The position numbers and the translations under genes are program-made. From Labrys monachus (lineage in GTDB: Bacteria; Pseudomonadota; Alphaproteobacteria; Rhizobiales; Labraceae): a stretch of DNA of 64,000 nt. The stretch is from contig NZ_JAUSVK010000001.1 in assembly GCF_030814655.1 (NCBI RefSeq), positions 6,703,001 through 6,767,000 on the forward strand. The letters are read 5' to 3'. Positions 53,009 to 62,405 of this stretch are shown one piece after another; position 1 is the first letter of the stretch, and the number at the start of each line of letters is the position of its first letter. Below the pieces are notes generated by a model that saw nothing but the letters and a program-made list of their open reading frames with translations, was not told where the DNA came from and made no database searches.

Positions 53009-54076
53009 TTACAGCCGCGCGCCCGATTGCGGATCGAACACGTGGACATGCGCCGGATCGACGGTGAGGAAAAGCGTGTCGCCGGGCGTCGGCGCGATGC
53101 GTTCGCGGAACACGGCGCGGATCTGCGTGTCGTCGATGGTACCGAAGAGATGCGTCTCCGATCCTGTCGGCTCGACGACGCCGACGACGAAGGGAAAGCC
53201 CGTCTGCGCATCGGCGAGGCGGTAATGTTCCGGACGGATGCCGATCTCGACCGCCTGTCCGGACGTCGCGGCGGTGACGCCGAGCGGCAGCCGGAGGCCG
53301 CCCTTCGTGCGCAGGCCCGGGGCGCCGTCGCCTTTTTCCACCGTGCCCGGAATGAAGCTCATCGACGGCGAGCCGAGGAAGCTCGCGACGAAGCGGTTGG
53401 CCGGGCTGTCATAGAGTTCGAGCGGCGAGCCGACCTGCTCGATCCGGCCGGCATTCATCACCACGATGCGGTCGGCCATGGTCATGGCCTCGATCTGGTC
53501 GTGGGTGACGTAGACGATGGTGGTCTTCAAATCCTGGTGCAGCGCCTTGATCTCGGTGCGCATCTGCACGCGCAGCTTGGCGTCGAGGTTCGACAGCGGC
53601 TCGTCGAACAGGAAGAGGTCTGGTTGGCGGGTGATCGTGCGCCCCATGGCGACGCGCTGGCGCTGGCCGCCGGACAATTGGCGGGGATAGCGGTCGAGAT
53701 AGTCGTGCAGGTTGAGGATGCCGGCGGCCTTCTGCACCCGCGTCTCGATCGAGGCCGCGCTTTCGCCGCGCATGCGCGGGCCGAAGCCGATATTGGCGCG
53801 CGTCGTCATGTGCGGGAACAGGGCGTAGCTCTGGAACACCATGGAGATGTTGCGCTTCTGGGGCGAGAGCCGGTTGGCGAGCCGGTCGCCGATCCACAAT
53901 TCGCCGCCCGAGATGTCGTCGAGGCCCGCGATCATGCGCAGCAGGGTCGACTTGCCGCAGCCGGAGGGGCCGACCAGCACCACGAATTCGCCGTCGCCGA
54001 CCTCAAGGTCGATGCCGTGCAGGATGGTGGCGCTGCCATAGCGCTTCTGCAGCGATCGGACCTGCAAGCCTGCCAT
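53009..54076 (-). CDS. ABC transporter ATP-binding protein (UgpC/MalK type)
   Basis: 355 residues. Walker A 'GPSGCGKST', signature '[14 protein letters not shown]', Walker B '[16 protein letters not shown]' and the switch His in '[12 protein letters not shown]' are all present. The C-terminal TOBE-type domain spans about 235-355. It energises a CUT1-type importer whose binding protein and permeases are on the other strand at 55124-58314. It starts right after the SDR stop. Confidence 0.93.
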   Translation of the reverse strand: MAGLQVRSLQKRYGSATILHGIDLEVGDGEFVVLVGPSGCGKSTLLRMIAGLDDISGGELWIGDRLANRLSPQKRNISMVFQSYALFPHMTTRANIGFGPRMRGESAASIETRVQKAAGILNLHDYLDRYPRQLSGGQRQRVAMGRTITRQPDLFLFDEPLSNLDAKLRVQMRTEIKALHQDLKTTIVYVTHDQIEAMTMADRIVVMNAGRIEQVGSPLELYDSPANRFVASFLGSPSMSFIPGTVEKGDGAPGLRTKGGLRLPLGVTAATSGQAVEIGIRPEHYRLADAQTGFPFVVGVVEPTGSETHLFGTIDDTQIRAVFRERIAPTPGDTLFLTVDPAHVHVFDPQSGARL

Positions 54077-54077
54077 T

Positions 54078-54908
54078 TCATGCCTCCTTGTCGATGATGT
54101 CGCGCACGAAGCGCAGATTGCCGGCCATCAGGCCGCCGTCCACCGGCAGCACCGCGCCGGTGATGCCGGAGGCCAGCGGCGAAGACAGGAAGACGGCGGC
54201 GTTCGCCACTTCCGAGGGATTGACCATCCGGCCGATCGGATAATGGCCGGCCACGTTCTGGCGGGTGGCGGGATCGCGGGCGAAGCGATGGTCCCACGCC
54301 CGCGTCAGCACCGAGCCGGGGCAGATCACATTGGCCCTGATGCCGTCGGCGCCTTTTTCCACGGCGATCGCCTTCGCATAGGCGAGCAGCCCCGCCTTCG
54401 CCGCCGAATAGGCCGGGTTGCCGTGGTGGGCGAGGGCATTGACGGAGGAGATGAACACCACCGCGCCGCCGCCACGGGCCGCCATCGCCGCGATGATGGG
54501 CGTGGTCACGTGATAGGCGCCGGTGAGATTGACGGCGATCTCGCGATCCCAGGCGGCGTCGTCGACCTGGGGCAGCGTCTCGGCGCGCGTATAGCCGGCA
54601 TTGTTGACGAGGATGTCGGGCGCGGCCCCGGCCTCGAGGAGGCCGGCGATCGCGGCGGCGCAGGCGGCGGTATCGGTGAGTTCGAAGACGAGCCGATGCT
54701 CGAGATCGAGGCCCTCCAGCATGGCGGCGCTCTGGTCGGCACCGGAGACGACGGCGCCTGCCTGGCGGAACGCGGCGACCAGGGCCCGGCCGATGCCGCC
54801 GCCGGCGCCGGTGACCAGGACGCGGCGGCCGGCGAGGCCGAAGGGATCCGCGACGGGCGGGGAAGGGGCGGCGTCGTTCGTTTCAGGCATAAGGACAGGC
54901 ACCATCAT
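54078..54908 (-). CDS. SDR family oxidoreductase
   Basis: 276 residues. Cofactor loop '[18 protein letters not shown]', '[14 protein letters not shown]', and the catalytic Ser-Tyr-Lys in '[31 protein letters not shown]'. It is a classical NAD(P)-dependent dehydrogenase, probably acting on a sugar or related substrate imported by the adjoining ABC system. The start could also be the ATG six codons later (54890). It heads the minus-strand half of the transport locus. Confidence 0.9.
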   Translation of the reverse strand: MMVPVLMPETNDAAPSPPVADPFGLAGRRVLVTGAGGGIGRALVAAFRQAGAVVSGADQSAAMLEGLDLEHRLVFELTDTAACAAAIAGLLEAGAAPDILVNNAGYTRAETLPQVDDAAWDREIAVNLTGAYHVTTPIIAAMAARGGGAVVFISSVNALAHHGNPAYSAAKAGLLAYAKAIAVEKGADGIRANVICPGSVLTRAWDHRFARDPATRQNVAGHYPIGRMVNPSEVANAAVFLSSPLASGITGAVLPVDGGLMAGNLRFVRDIIDKEA

Positions 54909-55123
54909 CGGGCAGGGGCGTCAGACTATGCATACATCCGCACGGAATTAAATGTGGATTCTGGCGGGCCGCACCCGGCGTCCGGTATCATGGTCCGGTC
55001 TCGACTCCGCTCTTGCATGCCGTCCGATAACGTTGAACAGTAGGGGCCTCATGCGGGCACGAAGCGCGCGGGGCGCGGACACGACAGAGCCGCAAGTCAT
55101 CACAGTTTCGACGGGGATGCTTC

Positions 55124-56356
55124 ATGAAGACGATTGGACGGTCGGTCATGCTGATGGCGGGCGTCAGCCTCCTGGCCTGCGCCTCGGCGCAGGCAGGCAC
55201 GGTGCGCGTGACCATTGCCGAATATTCGAAGGGAACGGGCCCTTATTTCGAAGCGGCGGCGAAGGCCTTCGAGGCCAAGAATCCGGGCACCACGATCAAG
55301 CTCGAAGTCGTGCCGTGGGACAATCTGCAGCAGAAGCTGACGACGGACATTTCGGCCGGCACCAATGCGGACATGTCGATCATCGGCACGCGCTGGCTGC
55401 TGGATTACGTGTCGCAGGGCCTCGTCACGCCGCTCGACAGCTATATCACGCCCGACTTCAAGGCCCGCTTCATCCCCACCTTCCTGTCGCCCTCGGTGAT
55501 GGGCGGCAAGACCTACGGCCTGCCGATCGCCGCCTCCGCCCGCGCGCTCTACTACAACAAGGACGTGTTCGCGAAGGCCGGCATCACGGAGCCGCCGAAG
55601 ACCTGGGCCGAATTCGAGGCGGATGCCGCCAAGATCAAGGCGGCGACGCCGGACGTCGCACCCTTCGGCCTGCAGGGCAAGGAAATCGAGACCGACGTCT
55701 ATTTCTATTACGGCATGTGGTCCTATGGCGGGGAGATCGTCAAGGACGGCAAGTCGGGCCTCGACAGCCAGGCGGCGATCGACTCCGCCAAGCTCTATAA
55801 GAGCTTCATCGACAAGGGCTATACCGAGCCGGGCGTGACCTCCTACAACCGCGAGGACGTGCAGAACCTGTTCAAGCAGGGCAAGGTCGCCACCGTGATC
55901 ACCGCGCCCTTCCTCTCCAGCCAGATCAAGACCGATGCGCCGAAGCTCAATTACGGCGTGGCGCCGATCCCGGCCGGTCCGTCGGGTGACCAGGGCACCT
56001 ATGGCGTGACCGATTCGATCGTGCTGTTCGACAATTCCAAGGTGAAGGACGAGGCGTTCAAATTCCTCGATTTCCTGTTCACCACCGAGAACCGGACAGA
56101 GTTCGACAAGGTCGAAGGCTTCCTGCCGGTCAACGCCAAGGAAGCGTCCGACCCGCTCTTCGCCGACAATGCCGACCTGAAGGTGTTCGCCTCGCTCCTG
56201 CCCAAGGCGCGCTTCGCGCCGGTCATTCCGGGCTGGGAGGAGATCGCGCAGATCACGTCCAACGCCGTCCAGAAGATCTATCTCGGCCAGGGCGACATCG
56301 AGGGTACCCTCAAGGCGACGGCGGCGCAGGCCAACGACATCCTCTCCAAGAAGTGA
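55124..56356 (+). CDS. ABC transporter extracellular solute-binding protein (family 1, CUT1 type)
   Basis: 410 residues. A signal peptide (about 1-24, 'MLMAGVSLLACASAQA') is followed by a two-lobed binding protein of the MalE class ('AFEAKNPGTTIKLEVVPWDN', 'TYGLPIAASARALYYNKDVFAKAGITEPPKTW'). Substrates of this class are oligosaccharides, polyols or glycerol phosphate; which one is not readable. GGGGATG precedes the start. A 270-bp gap with a D-like hairpin repeat separates it from the permeases. Confidence 0.92.
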   Translation: MKTIGRSVMLMAGVSLLACASAQAGTVRVTIAEYSKGTGPYFEAAAKAFEAKNPGTTIKLEVVPWDNLQQKLTTDISAGTNADMSIIGTRWLLDYVSQGLVTPLDSYITPDFKARFIPTFLSPSVMGGKTYGLPIAASARALYYNKDVFAKAGITEPPKTWAEFEADAAKIKAATPDVAPFGLQGKEIETDVYFYYGMWSYGGEIVKDGKSGLDSQAAIDSAKLYKSFIDKGYTEPGVTSYNREDVQNLFKQGKVATVITAPFLSSQIKTDAPKLNYGVAPIPAGPSGDQGTYGVTDSIVLFDNSKVKDEAFKFLDFLFTTENRTEFDKVEGFLPVNAKEASDPLFADNADLKVFASLLPKARFAPVIPGWEEIAQITSNAVQKIYLGQGDIEGTLKATAAQANDILSKK

Positions 56357-56410
56357 GCGGGTGGGCGTTTCCGGGTGCTCGCATGGTCTTGTCCATGGGC
56401 ACTGAGATAA

Positions 56411-56601
56411 ACGCATAAGCTTCCTTCTCCCGTTCGGGCCTCCGCATTTCCGTCGGAAATGCTCGATGTCCCGAACGGGGGATGAGAGACCGAACCGCGG
56501 CGAGGAAAGCTCGACGAACGTGCTTCGCCTCGTCGAAGGCCAGACCCTCGTCCGGCGCTGCGCGCCACCTTCTCCCCTTCGGGAGCAGGAAAACCGCGCC
56601 A
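56411..56601. repeat. Diverged D-like repeat between binding protein and permease genes
   Basis: It shares the internal layout of D2: 'CTTCTCCCGTTCGGG', the hairpin GCATTTCC-GTC-GGAAATGC, 'GGGGGATGAGAGACC', 'CCAGACCCTCGTCCGGCGC' and a closing 'GAGCAGGAAAACCGCG'. The terminal CATATGCGCTAAC repeats are lost (only 'ACGCATAAGC' remains on the left). It is probably an old copy. Its hairpins lie inside an operon where the binding protein is normally made in excess. Confidence 0.65.
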
Positions 56602-56626
56602 CTTTCCCTTCCGGAGACGACAGCCG

Positions 56627-57499
56627 ATGGGCCGCCGGGCCACACCCTATTTCCTGATCCTGCCCAGTTTCCTGATGGCGGCCTTCATCATCCTCTGGCC
56701 GCTCTACCAGATCGGCCAGATCTCGCTGCACGACGTCAACCGCTTCGGCATGCTGCGCGAATTCTCCGGGCTGGCCAATTTCCAGGCCCTGTTCGCCGAT
56801 CCCGATTTTCTCGCGGCGCTGTGGCGGACGCTGATCTGGACCCTCGGGGTGGTGCTCGGCACCCTGATCGTCTCCGTGCCGATCGCGCTGATCCTGAACG
56901 ACGACTTCTATGGGCGCAGCATCGCTCGCGTCATCATCATGCTGCCCTGGGCGGTGTCGCTGGCGATGATGGCGATCGTCTGGCGCTGGGCGCTCAACGG
57001 CGAGAGCGGCATGCTCAATTCGGGCCTGCGCGGCCTCGGCCTGATCCACACCAACATCGAATGGCTGGCGCAGGGCTCGACCGCCTTCCCGATGCAGATC
57101 CTCATCGGCATCCTCGTCTCGATCCCCTTCACCACCACGATCTTCCTCGGCGGCCTCTCCTCGGTGCCGGACGAGCTCTACGATGCCGCCGCGGTCGAGG
57201 GGGCCGGCCGCTGGCAGCAGTTCCGCCACATCACCCTGCCCTTGCTCCGGCCCTTCATCAACATCGCCCTCGTCCTCAACGTCATCTACGTGTTCAATTC
57301 CTTCCCGATCATCTGGGTGACGACGCAGGGCGGGCCCGCCAACTCCACCGACATCCTCGTCACCTATCTCTACAAGCTCGGCTTCCGCATCGGGAAGCTC
57401 GGCGAGGCCTCGGCCGTCTCGATGATCACCTTCGGGCTGCTGCTGGTCTTCACCATCATCTATGTCCGCCTGGCGATGCGCGAGGAGAAAGACGCGTGA
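56627..57499 (+). CDS. ABC transporter permease (MalF/UgpA type)
   Basis: 290 residues with six membrane helices and the EAA loop '[23 protein letters not shown]' (about 184-206) that contacts the ATPase. GGAG lies 10 nt before the ATG. It overlaps the second permease by 4 bp (GTGA). Confidence 0.93.
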   Translation: MGRRATPYFLILPSFLMAAFIILWPLYQIGQISLHDVNRFGMLREFSGLANFQALFADPDFLAALWRTLIWTLGVVLGTLIVSVPIALILNDDFYGRSIARVIIMLPWAVSLAMMAIVWRWALNGESGMLNSGLRGLGLIHTNIEWLAQGSTAFPMQILIGILVSIPFTTTIFLGGLSSVPDELYDAAAVEGAGRWQQFRHITLPLLRPFINIALVLNVIYVFNSFPIIWVTTQGGPANSTDILVTYLYKLGFRIGKLGEASAVSMITFGLLLVFTIIYVRLAMREEKDA

Positions 57500-58314
57500 A
57501 GAAGCTCAAGCGCTCCATCCTCTACTGGATCCTGCTCTCGCCCATCGTCGTGCTCACGCTGTTTCCCTTCGCCGTGATGTTCATCACCGCGATCAAGCCG
57601 GCGACCGAGATGCTGTCGCCGACCTGGTGGCCGGACCAGCCCGCCTTCGCCAATTTCATCACCATGTTCGGCGAGACCAATTTCGGCCAGGCCCTCCTGA
57701 ACTCGCTGATCGTCGCGGTGAGCACGACGGTGATCACCATCCTGATCGCCATTCCCGGCGGCTACGCCCTCAGCCGCTACCGCTTCGGCGCGCGCAGCGC
57801 CTTCCGGCAATTCCTGCTGATCTCGCAGATGCTGTCGCCGATCGTGCTGGTGATCGGCCTGTTCCGCCTCATCGTCTGGCTGGGGCTGATCGACAATCTC
57901 GCCGGCCTCGTCTTCGTCTATATCGGCTTCAACGTCGCCTTCGCCGTATGGATGCTGCAGAGCTATTTCTCCACCATCCCGAAGGACCTGGAGGAGGCGG
58001 CCTGGATCGAGGGCGCCAGCCCGTGGCGCACGCTCGTCAGCGTGTTCCTGCCGCTCGCCGTCCCGGCCATGGTGGTGACGGCGATCTTCACCTTCATCGC
58101 GTCGTGGAACGAGTTCATCCTGGCGCTGACCATGCTGCGCAGCGCGAACGGCTACACCTTGCCTCTGCAGATCTTCAATCTGGTCTCGCGCTATACCGTG
58201 GAGTGGAACTTCGTGATGGCGGCGGCCTTCGCGGCGACCATCCCGGTGGCGATCGTCTTCGCCTGGCTGCAGCGCTATCTGATGCGGGGCCTTGCGCTCG
58301 GGGCGGTGAAATAG
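57496..58314 (+). CDS. ABC transporter permease (MalG/UgpE type)
   Basis: 272 residues with six membrane helices. The EAA loop is '[25 protein letters not shown]'. The GTG at 57496 overlaps the upstream stop by 4 bp and gives the family length; earlier starts in this frame run antiparallel to no known protein and are rejected. It pairs with the MalF-type permease. Confidence 0.92.
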   Translation: MKKLKRSILYWILLSPIVVLTLFPFAVMFITAIKPATEMLSPTWWPDQPAFANFITMFGETNFGQALLNSLIVAVSTTVITILIAIPGGYALSRYRFGARSAFRQFLLISQMLSPIVLVIGLFRLIVWLGLIDNLAGLVFVYIGFNVAFAVWMLQSYFSTIPKDLEEAAWIEGASPWRTLVSVFLPLAVPAMVVTAIFTFIASWNEFILALTMLRSANGYTLPLQIFNLVSRYTVEWNFVMAAAFAATIPVAIVFAWLQRYLMRGLALGAVK

Positions 58315-58352
58315 GCTAGAGAGAGGAAACCTTCCTCCACCGGTCTGACCCC

Positions 58353-59825
58353 ATGCGTATCTTCACCGCTTCCTTCGCCACCGAGACCAACACCTTCTCC
58401 CCCGTGCCGACCGACCGGGCGAGCTTCGAAATGGCGTTCTACGCGCCGCCCGGGCAGCATCCGGAGACGCCGACGCTGTGCTCCTCGCCGATGGTGGTGC
58501 TGCGCCGCCGGGCGCAAGAGGAAGGCTTCACGCTGATCGAGGGCACCGCGACCTGGGCCGAGCCCGGCGGCCTGCTGCAGCGCCAGGCCTATGAGGGCCT
58601 GCGCGACGAGATCCTCGCCCAGCTCCGGGCCGCGCTGCCGGTCGACGGCGTCGTGCTCGGCCTGCACGGCGCCATGGTGGCGCAGGGCTATGACGACTGC
58701 GAAGGCGATCTCCTCGCCCGCATCCGGGACATCGTCGGGCCCGGCGTGCTGATCGCCGCCGAACTCGACCCGCACAGCCATCTGACCAGGAAGCGCGTCG
58801 CCAATGCCGACATCCTCGCTTCCTTCCTCGAATTTCCGCATACCGATTTCCTCGAGCGCGGCGAGCATGTCGTCGACCTCGCCTTGCGCACGCTGCGCGG
58901 CGAGATCCGGCCGATGATCTCCACCTTCGACTGCCGCACGATCGACGTCTTCCCGACCAGCCGGGAGCCGATGCGCTCCTTCGTCGACCGCATGAAGGCC
59001 CTGCAGGGGCAGGACGGCATCCTCTCGGTGTCGCTGATCCACGGCTTCATGGCGGCGGACGTGCCGGAACTCGGCACGCAGGTGCTGGTGGTGACCGACG
59101 GCGACAAGGCGAAGGGCGACGCGCTGGCACGCCGCCTCGGCCTCGAAGTGTTCGGCCTGCGCGGGCGTACCATGATGCCGATGGCCGGCATCGACGCGGG
59201 GCTCGACCAGGCCGCGGCGCTGGCCGCCACCAGGCCCGGGCGGCCGGTGGTCGTCGCCGATGTCTGGGACAATCCCGGCGGCGGCGTCGCCGGCGACGGC
59301 ACGCTCATCCTGCGGCGCATGTTGGAGCGCGGCATGGACAATTTCGCCGTCGCCACCCTGTGGGACCCGATCGCGGTGACGTTCTGCCTGGCGGCCGGCG
59401 AGGGCGCCCGCATCATGCTGCGCTTCGGCGGCAAGGCCGGCCCGGCGGGCGGCGCGCCCATCGACGCGATGGTGGAGGTCCGCCGCGCGGTGACGGAAGG
59501 CTGGCAGAGCTTCGGGGCGAGCCGCGTCACGCTCGGCCCGGCCGCCGTCATCCGCCCCGAGGGCACGGACATCGACATCATCCTCAACACCAACCGCACG
59601 CAGACCTTCGAGCCGGACATCTTCTCCAATCTCGGCATTGATCCGATGGCCAAGGACATCCTGCTGGTCAAGTCCACCAACCATTTCCATGCCGGCTTCG
59701 CGCCGATCGCCGCCGACATCGTCTATATCGACGCCGGCGCGCCCTATCCCTCCAACCCGCGCGTGACCGATTACCGCAAGCTTTCCCGCGAGATCTGGCC
59801 GCGCATCGAGAATCCGCACGGGTAA
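58353..59825 (+). CDS. M81 family metallopeptidase (MlrC-like)
   Basis: 490 residues. The N-terminal DUF1485 half shows 'IFTASFATETNTFSPVPTDR' and 'VVLGLHGAMVAQGYDDCEGDLLARIRD'; 'AELDPHSHLTRKRVANADI' carries likely zinc ligands. The MlrC C-terminal half has 'VVVADVWDNPGGGVAGDGT'. The family is named for microcystin-degrading MlrC, but most members have unknown substrates. It starts 38 bp after the permease gene and is probably in the same operon, so its substrate may be the imported compound. Confidence 0.9.
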   Translation: MRIFTASFATETNTFSPVPTDRASFEMAFYAPPGQHPETPTLCSSPMVVLRRRAQEEGFTLIEGTATWAEPGGLLQRQAYEGLRDEILAQLRAALPVDGVVLGLHGAMVAQGYDDCEGDLLARIRDIVGPGVLIAAELDPHSHLTRKRVANADILASFLEFPHTDFLERGEHVVDLALRTLRGEIRPMISTFDCRTIDVFPTSREPMRSFVDRMKALQGQDGILSVSLIHGFMAADVPELGTQVLVVTDGDKAKGDALARRLGLEVFGLRGRTMMPMAGIDAGLDQAAALAATRPGRPVVVADVWDNPGGGVAGDGTLILRRMLERGMDNFAVATLWDPIAVTFCLAAGEGARIMLRFGGKAGPAGGAPIDAMVEVRRAVTEGWQSFGASRVTLGPAAVIRPEGTDIDIILNTNRTQTFEPDIFSNLGIDPMAKDILLVKSTNHFHAGFAPIAADIVYIDAGAPYPSNPRVTDYRKLSREIWPRIENPHG

Positions 59826-59829
59826 GCCC

Positions 59830-59858
59830 CGGAGCGCGGACTTGCCGTCCGCGCTCCG
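59830..59858. terminator. Perfect 12-bp hairpin after the M81 gene
   Basis: CGGAGCGCGGAC (59830-59841) and GTCCGCGCTCCG (59847-59858) pair perfectly around TTGCC, 5 bp after the stop codon. No T-tract follows. It resembles half of a family C repeat and may act as a terminator or transcript end-stabiliser. Confidence 0.55.
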
Positions 59859-59921
59859 GATTCGACTCGACAAGCCGTCGTTTCCTGATAGTTATGTACA
59901 GAACAAAAAGGGAACATCGTC

Positions 59922-60305
59922 ATGAAGCTCGGCTATGTCATTCTCTACGTCCCCGATGTCGCGAAGGCGGTCGCCTTCTACGGGAAGGCCTTCGGGCTGG
60001 ACGCCCGCATGGTCGCCGAAGGCGGCGCGTTCGCCGAATTGAAGACGGGCGAGACGGCGCTGGCCTTCGCCGAGGAAGACATGGTCGAGACGATGACCGG
60101 GGAGTTCCGGCGCAACCGGCCGGACGGCGTGCCGGCCGGCGCCGAGATCGGCCTGGTGGTCGAGGATGTCGCGCAGGCCTATTGGAAGGCGCTCGACGCC
60201 GGTGCGGTCGGCGTGGCGCCCCCGAAGGAGAAGCCCTGGGGCCAGGTCGTCGCCTATGTGCGCGACCTCAACGGCTTCCTGGTCGAGATCTGCACGGCAG
60301 CGTAG
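59922..60305 (+). CDS. VOC/glyoxalase-like protein
   Basis: 127 residues. 'GYVILYVPDVAKAVAFYGKAFGL' and 'AEIGLVVEDVAQAYWKALDAGA' start the two modules, and 'PWGQVVAYVRDLNGFLVEICT' ends the fold. Related to glyoxalase and bleomycin-resistance proteins; the substrate is unknown. AGGGAA precedes the ATG. A hairpin separates it from the transport operon, and it converges on purH. Confidence 0.87.
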   Translation: MKLGYVILYVPDVAKAVAFYGKAFGLDARMVAEGGAFAELKTGETALAFAEEDMVETMTGEFRRNRPDGVPAGAEIGLVVEDVAQAYWKALDAGAVGVAPPKEKPWGQVVAYVRDLNGFLVEICTAA

Positions 60306-60306
60306 A

Positions 60307-60585
60307 CCCTGGGACCGCAGGCGTCTCGCCCATAAGCGCTAACTTTGCCGACAATAGCGCGATTTTCCTTCTCCCATGCGGGACTTCGCATTTCCTGCGG
60401 AAATGCTGGGGGTGGCGCGAAGCGCCGGATGAGGGTCTGGACTTGTGCAATTCCAGCGCGACTATTGAGCTATCTGCGTTGACGTTTAGACCCTCATCCC
60501 CCTACCGGGACCTTCTCCCGAACCGGGAGAAGGCGGGTATTTCTGTTATGTTAGCGCATATGGGCTGGAAGCCTGCGGTCCCGGG
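60307..60585. repeat. Family B REP-like hairpin, copy 6, with element D3 in place of the loop
   Basis: Left arm 'CCTGGGACCGCAGGCGTCTC', then D3, then right arm 'GGCTGGAAGCCTGCGGTCCC'. The B loop seen in other copies is missing, so a deletion or recombination event probably accompanied or followed insertion. It lies between convergent genes. Confidence 0.8.
60331..60562. mobile_element. MITE-like element D3 (232 bp, opposite orientation)
   Basis: Termini CATAAGCGCTAAC (60331-60343, one mismatch) and GTTAGCGCATATG (60550-60562). The interior is nearly identical to D2 in reverse orientation but lacks about 24 bp around the first GCATTTCC hairpin. Flanks are GGCGTCTCGCC (left) and GGCTGGAAGCC (right): both fit GGC-N5-GCC, but they are not a direct duplication. 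Confidence 0.85.
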
Positions 60586-60589
60586 AGCG

Positions 60590-62176
60590 TCAGTGCCGGA
60601 AATGCCGGGTGCCGGTGAAGACCATGGCGAGGCCGGCGGCGTCGGCGGCGGCGATCACCTCGGCGTCGCGCTGCGAGCCGCCCGGCTGGATCACCGCGGT
60701 CGCCCCGGCGGCGACGGCGGCCTGGAGCCCGTCCGCGAAGGGGAAGAAGGCGTCGGAGGCGACGACCGAGCCCTTGGTGAGGGTTTCGTCCAGGCCGGCG
60801 AGCCTTGCCGCATCCTCCGCCTTCGAGGCGGCGATGCGGGCCGAATCGACGCGGCTCATCTGGCCGGCGCCGATGCCGACGCTGGCGCCGGCCTTGGCAT
60901 AGACGATGGCGTTCGACTTGACATGCTTGGCGACGCGGAAGGCGAAGCGCAGATCGGCCATCTCCTGCTCGGTCGGGGCGCGCCGGGTCACGACCTTCAG
61001 CGTCATGTCGTCGACGACGGCGTTGTCGCGCGACTGCACCAGCAGCCCGCCCGCCAGCGTCTTGGCGGTGAGGCCGGGGGCGCGCGGGTCGGGCAGTCCG
61101 TCGGTGACGAGCAGGCGCAGGTTCTTCTTGGCGGAGAGGATGGCGATGGCCTCCGGGCTGGCGGCCGGCGCCACGATCACCTCGGTGAAGATCTCGACGA
61201 TCCTGCGGGCCGTGTCGGCGTCCAGCGTGCGGTTCACGGCGATGATGCCGCCGAAGGCCGAGACCGGGTCGCAGCGCAGCGCCTTCTCATAGGCCTCCGC
61301 CAGGGTCGGCGCCTCGGCGACGCCGCAGGGATTGGCATGCTTGACGATGACGACGGCGGCCGAGCGCGCCGGGTCGAACTCCGCCACGCATTCGAACGCC
61401 GCGTCGGTGTCGTTGAGGTTGTTGTAGGAGAGCGCCTTGCCCTGCAGCTGCCGCGCCGTCGCCACGCCGGAGCGCCTGTCGGGCGTGGTGTAGAACGCCG
61501 CGCTCTGGTGCGGGTTCTCACCATAGCGCAGGGCCTCGGCGAGCGTGCCGCCGACGGCGCGGAAGGTCGGGGCCTCCTCGCCGAGCTCGGCCATGAACCA
61601 GTTGGAGATCGCCGCGTCGTAGACGGCGGTGCGGGCATAGGCCTTGGCGGCGAGGCGCCTGCGCAGGCCGAGGGTGGTGGCGCCGCCGTTCTCGGCGAGA
61701 TCGGCCAGCACCTCGTCATAATCGGCGACGTCGACGACGACGGTGACGTCGTCATGGTTCTTGGCGGCGGCGCGGATCATCGCCGGGCCGCCGATGTCGA
61801 TGTTCTCGATGAGATCCTCGAAGCTGCCGCCGCGCGCGAGCGTCGCCTCGAAGGGATAGAGGTTGACGACGAGCAGGTCGATCGGGCCGATGCCGTGCGC
61901 CGCCATCGCCGCGCGGTGCGCCTCGTTGCCGCGGATGGCCAGCAGGCCGCCATGCACGGCCGGATGCAGGGTCTTGACGCGGCCGTCCATCATTTCCGGG
62001 AAGCCGGTGAGATCGGAGACGTCGCTGACGGCGAGGCCGGCCTCGACCAGCGCCTTGCGCGTGCCCCCGGTGGAGACCAGCGCCACGCCGCGCTCGGCGA
62101 GCCCGCGGGCGAAGTCGATCAGGCCGGTCTTGTCGGAAACGGACAGGAGCGCGCGGGTGATGGGGGATGAGGTCAA
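60590..62176 (-). CDS. purH: Bifunctional AICAR formyltransferase/IMP cyclohydrolase
   Basis: 528 residues. The N-terminal IMP cyclohydrolase part ('[23 protein letters not shown]', '[20 protein letters not shown]') is followed by the AICAR transformylase ('[15 protein letters not shown]', '[21 protein letters not shown]', '[14 protein letters not shown]'). It makes the last two steps of IMP synthesis using 10-formyl-tetrahydrofolate. The TTG at 62176 has GGAG at 8 nt and gives the family length; the nearby ATG is out of frame. Confidence 0.96.
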   Translation of the reverse strand: MTSSPITRALLSVSDKTGLIDFARGLAERGVALVSTGGTRKALVEAGLAVSDVSDLTGFPEMMDGRVKTLHPAVHGGLLAIRGNEAHRAAMAAHGIGPIDLLVVNLYPFEATLARGGSFEDLIENIDIGGPAMIRAAAKNHDDVTVVVDVADYDEVLADLAENGGATTLGLRRRLAAKAYARTAVYDAAISNWFMAELGEEAPTFRAVGGTLAEALRYGENPHQSAAFYTTPDRRSGVATARQLQGKALSYNNLNDTDAAFECVAEFDPARSAAVVIVKHANPCGVAEAPTLAEAYEKALRCDPVSAFGGIIAVNRTLDADTARRIVEIFTEVIVAPAASPEAIAILSAKKNLRLLVTDGLPDPRAPGLTAKTLAGGLLVQSRDNAVVDDMTLKVVTRRAPTEQEMADLRFAFRVAKHVKSNAIVYAKAGASVGIGAGQMSRVDSARIAASKAEDAARLAGLDETLTKGSVVASDAFFPFADGLQAAVAAGATAVIQPGGSQRDAEVIAAADAAGLAMVFTGTRHFRH

Positions 62177-62304
62177 GGATCGGTCTCCATTGTCTGTCCG
62201 GCGGGCAGGCCGGCCCGCCGCCGTGCCGCGATGCGAGCGCACGGCGTATCGCGCCGCGGCCAGGAAGGCAACGCCCCGTGATTTCGTCCCTTGCCTGGAT
62301 GGGC

Positions 62305-62395
62305 CTAGAGCAAAGCGCGTTTAGGCAGAAGCGGCGCTTTGCTCTAGCTCTTTGTTTTTCGACGCGTCTTTGCGTTTTGCCGATTCCGGCAAAAC
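62305..62395. repeat. Two strong hairpins between the heparinase-like gene and purH
   Basis: CTAGAGCAAAGCGC (62305-62318) and GCGCTTTGCTCTAG (62334-62347) form a perfect 14-bp stem. GTTTTGCCG (62374-62382) and CGGCAAAAC (62387-62395) form a second 9-bp stem. Both genes are on the minus strand, so these could terminate the heparinase transcript before purH. The rest of the 229-bp gap holds nothing recognisable. Confidence 0.6.
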
Positions 62396-62405
62396 ACAAA
62401 ACGCT

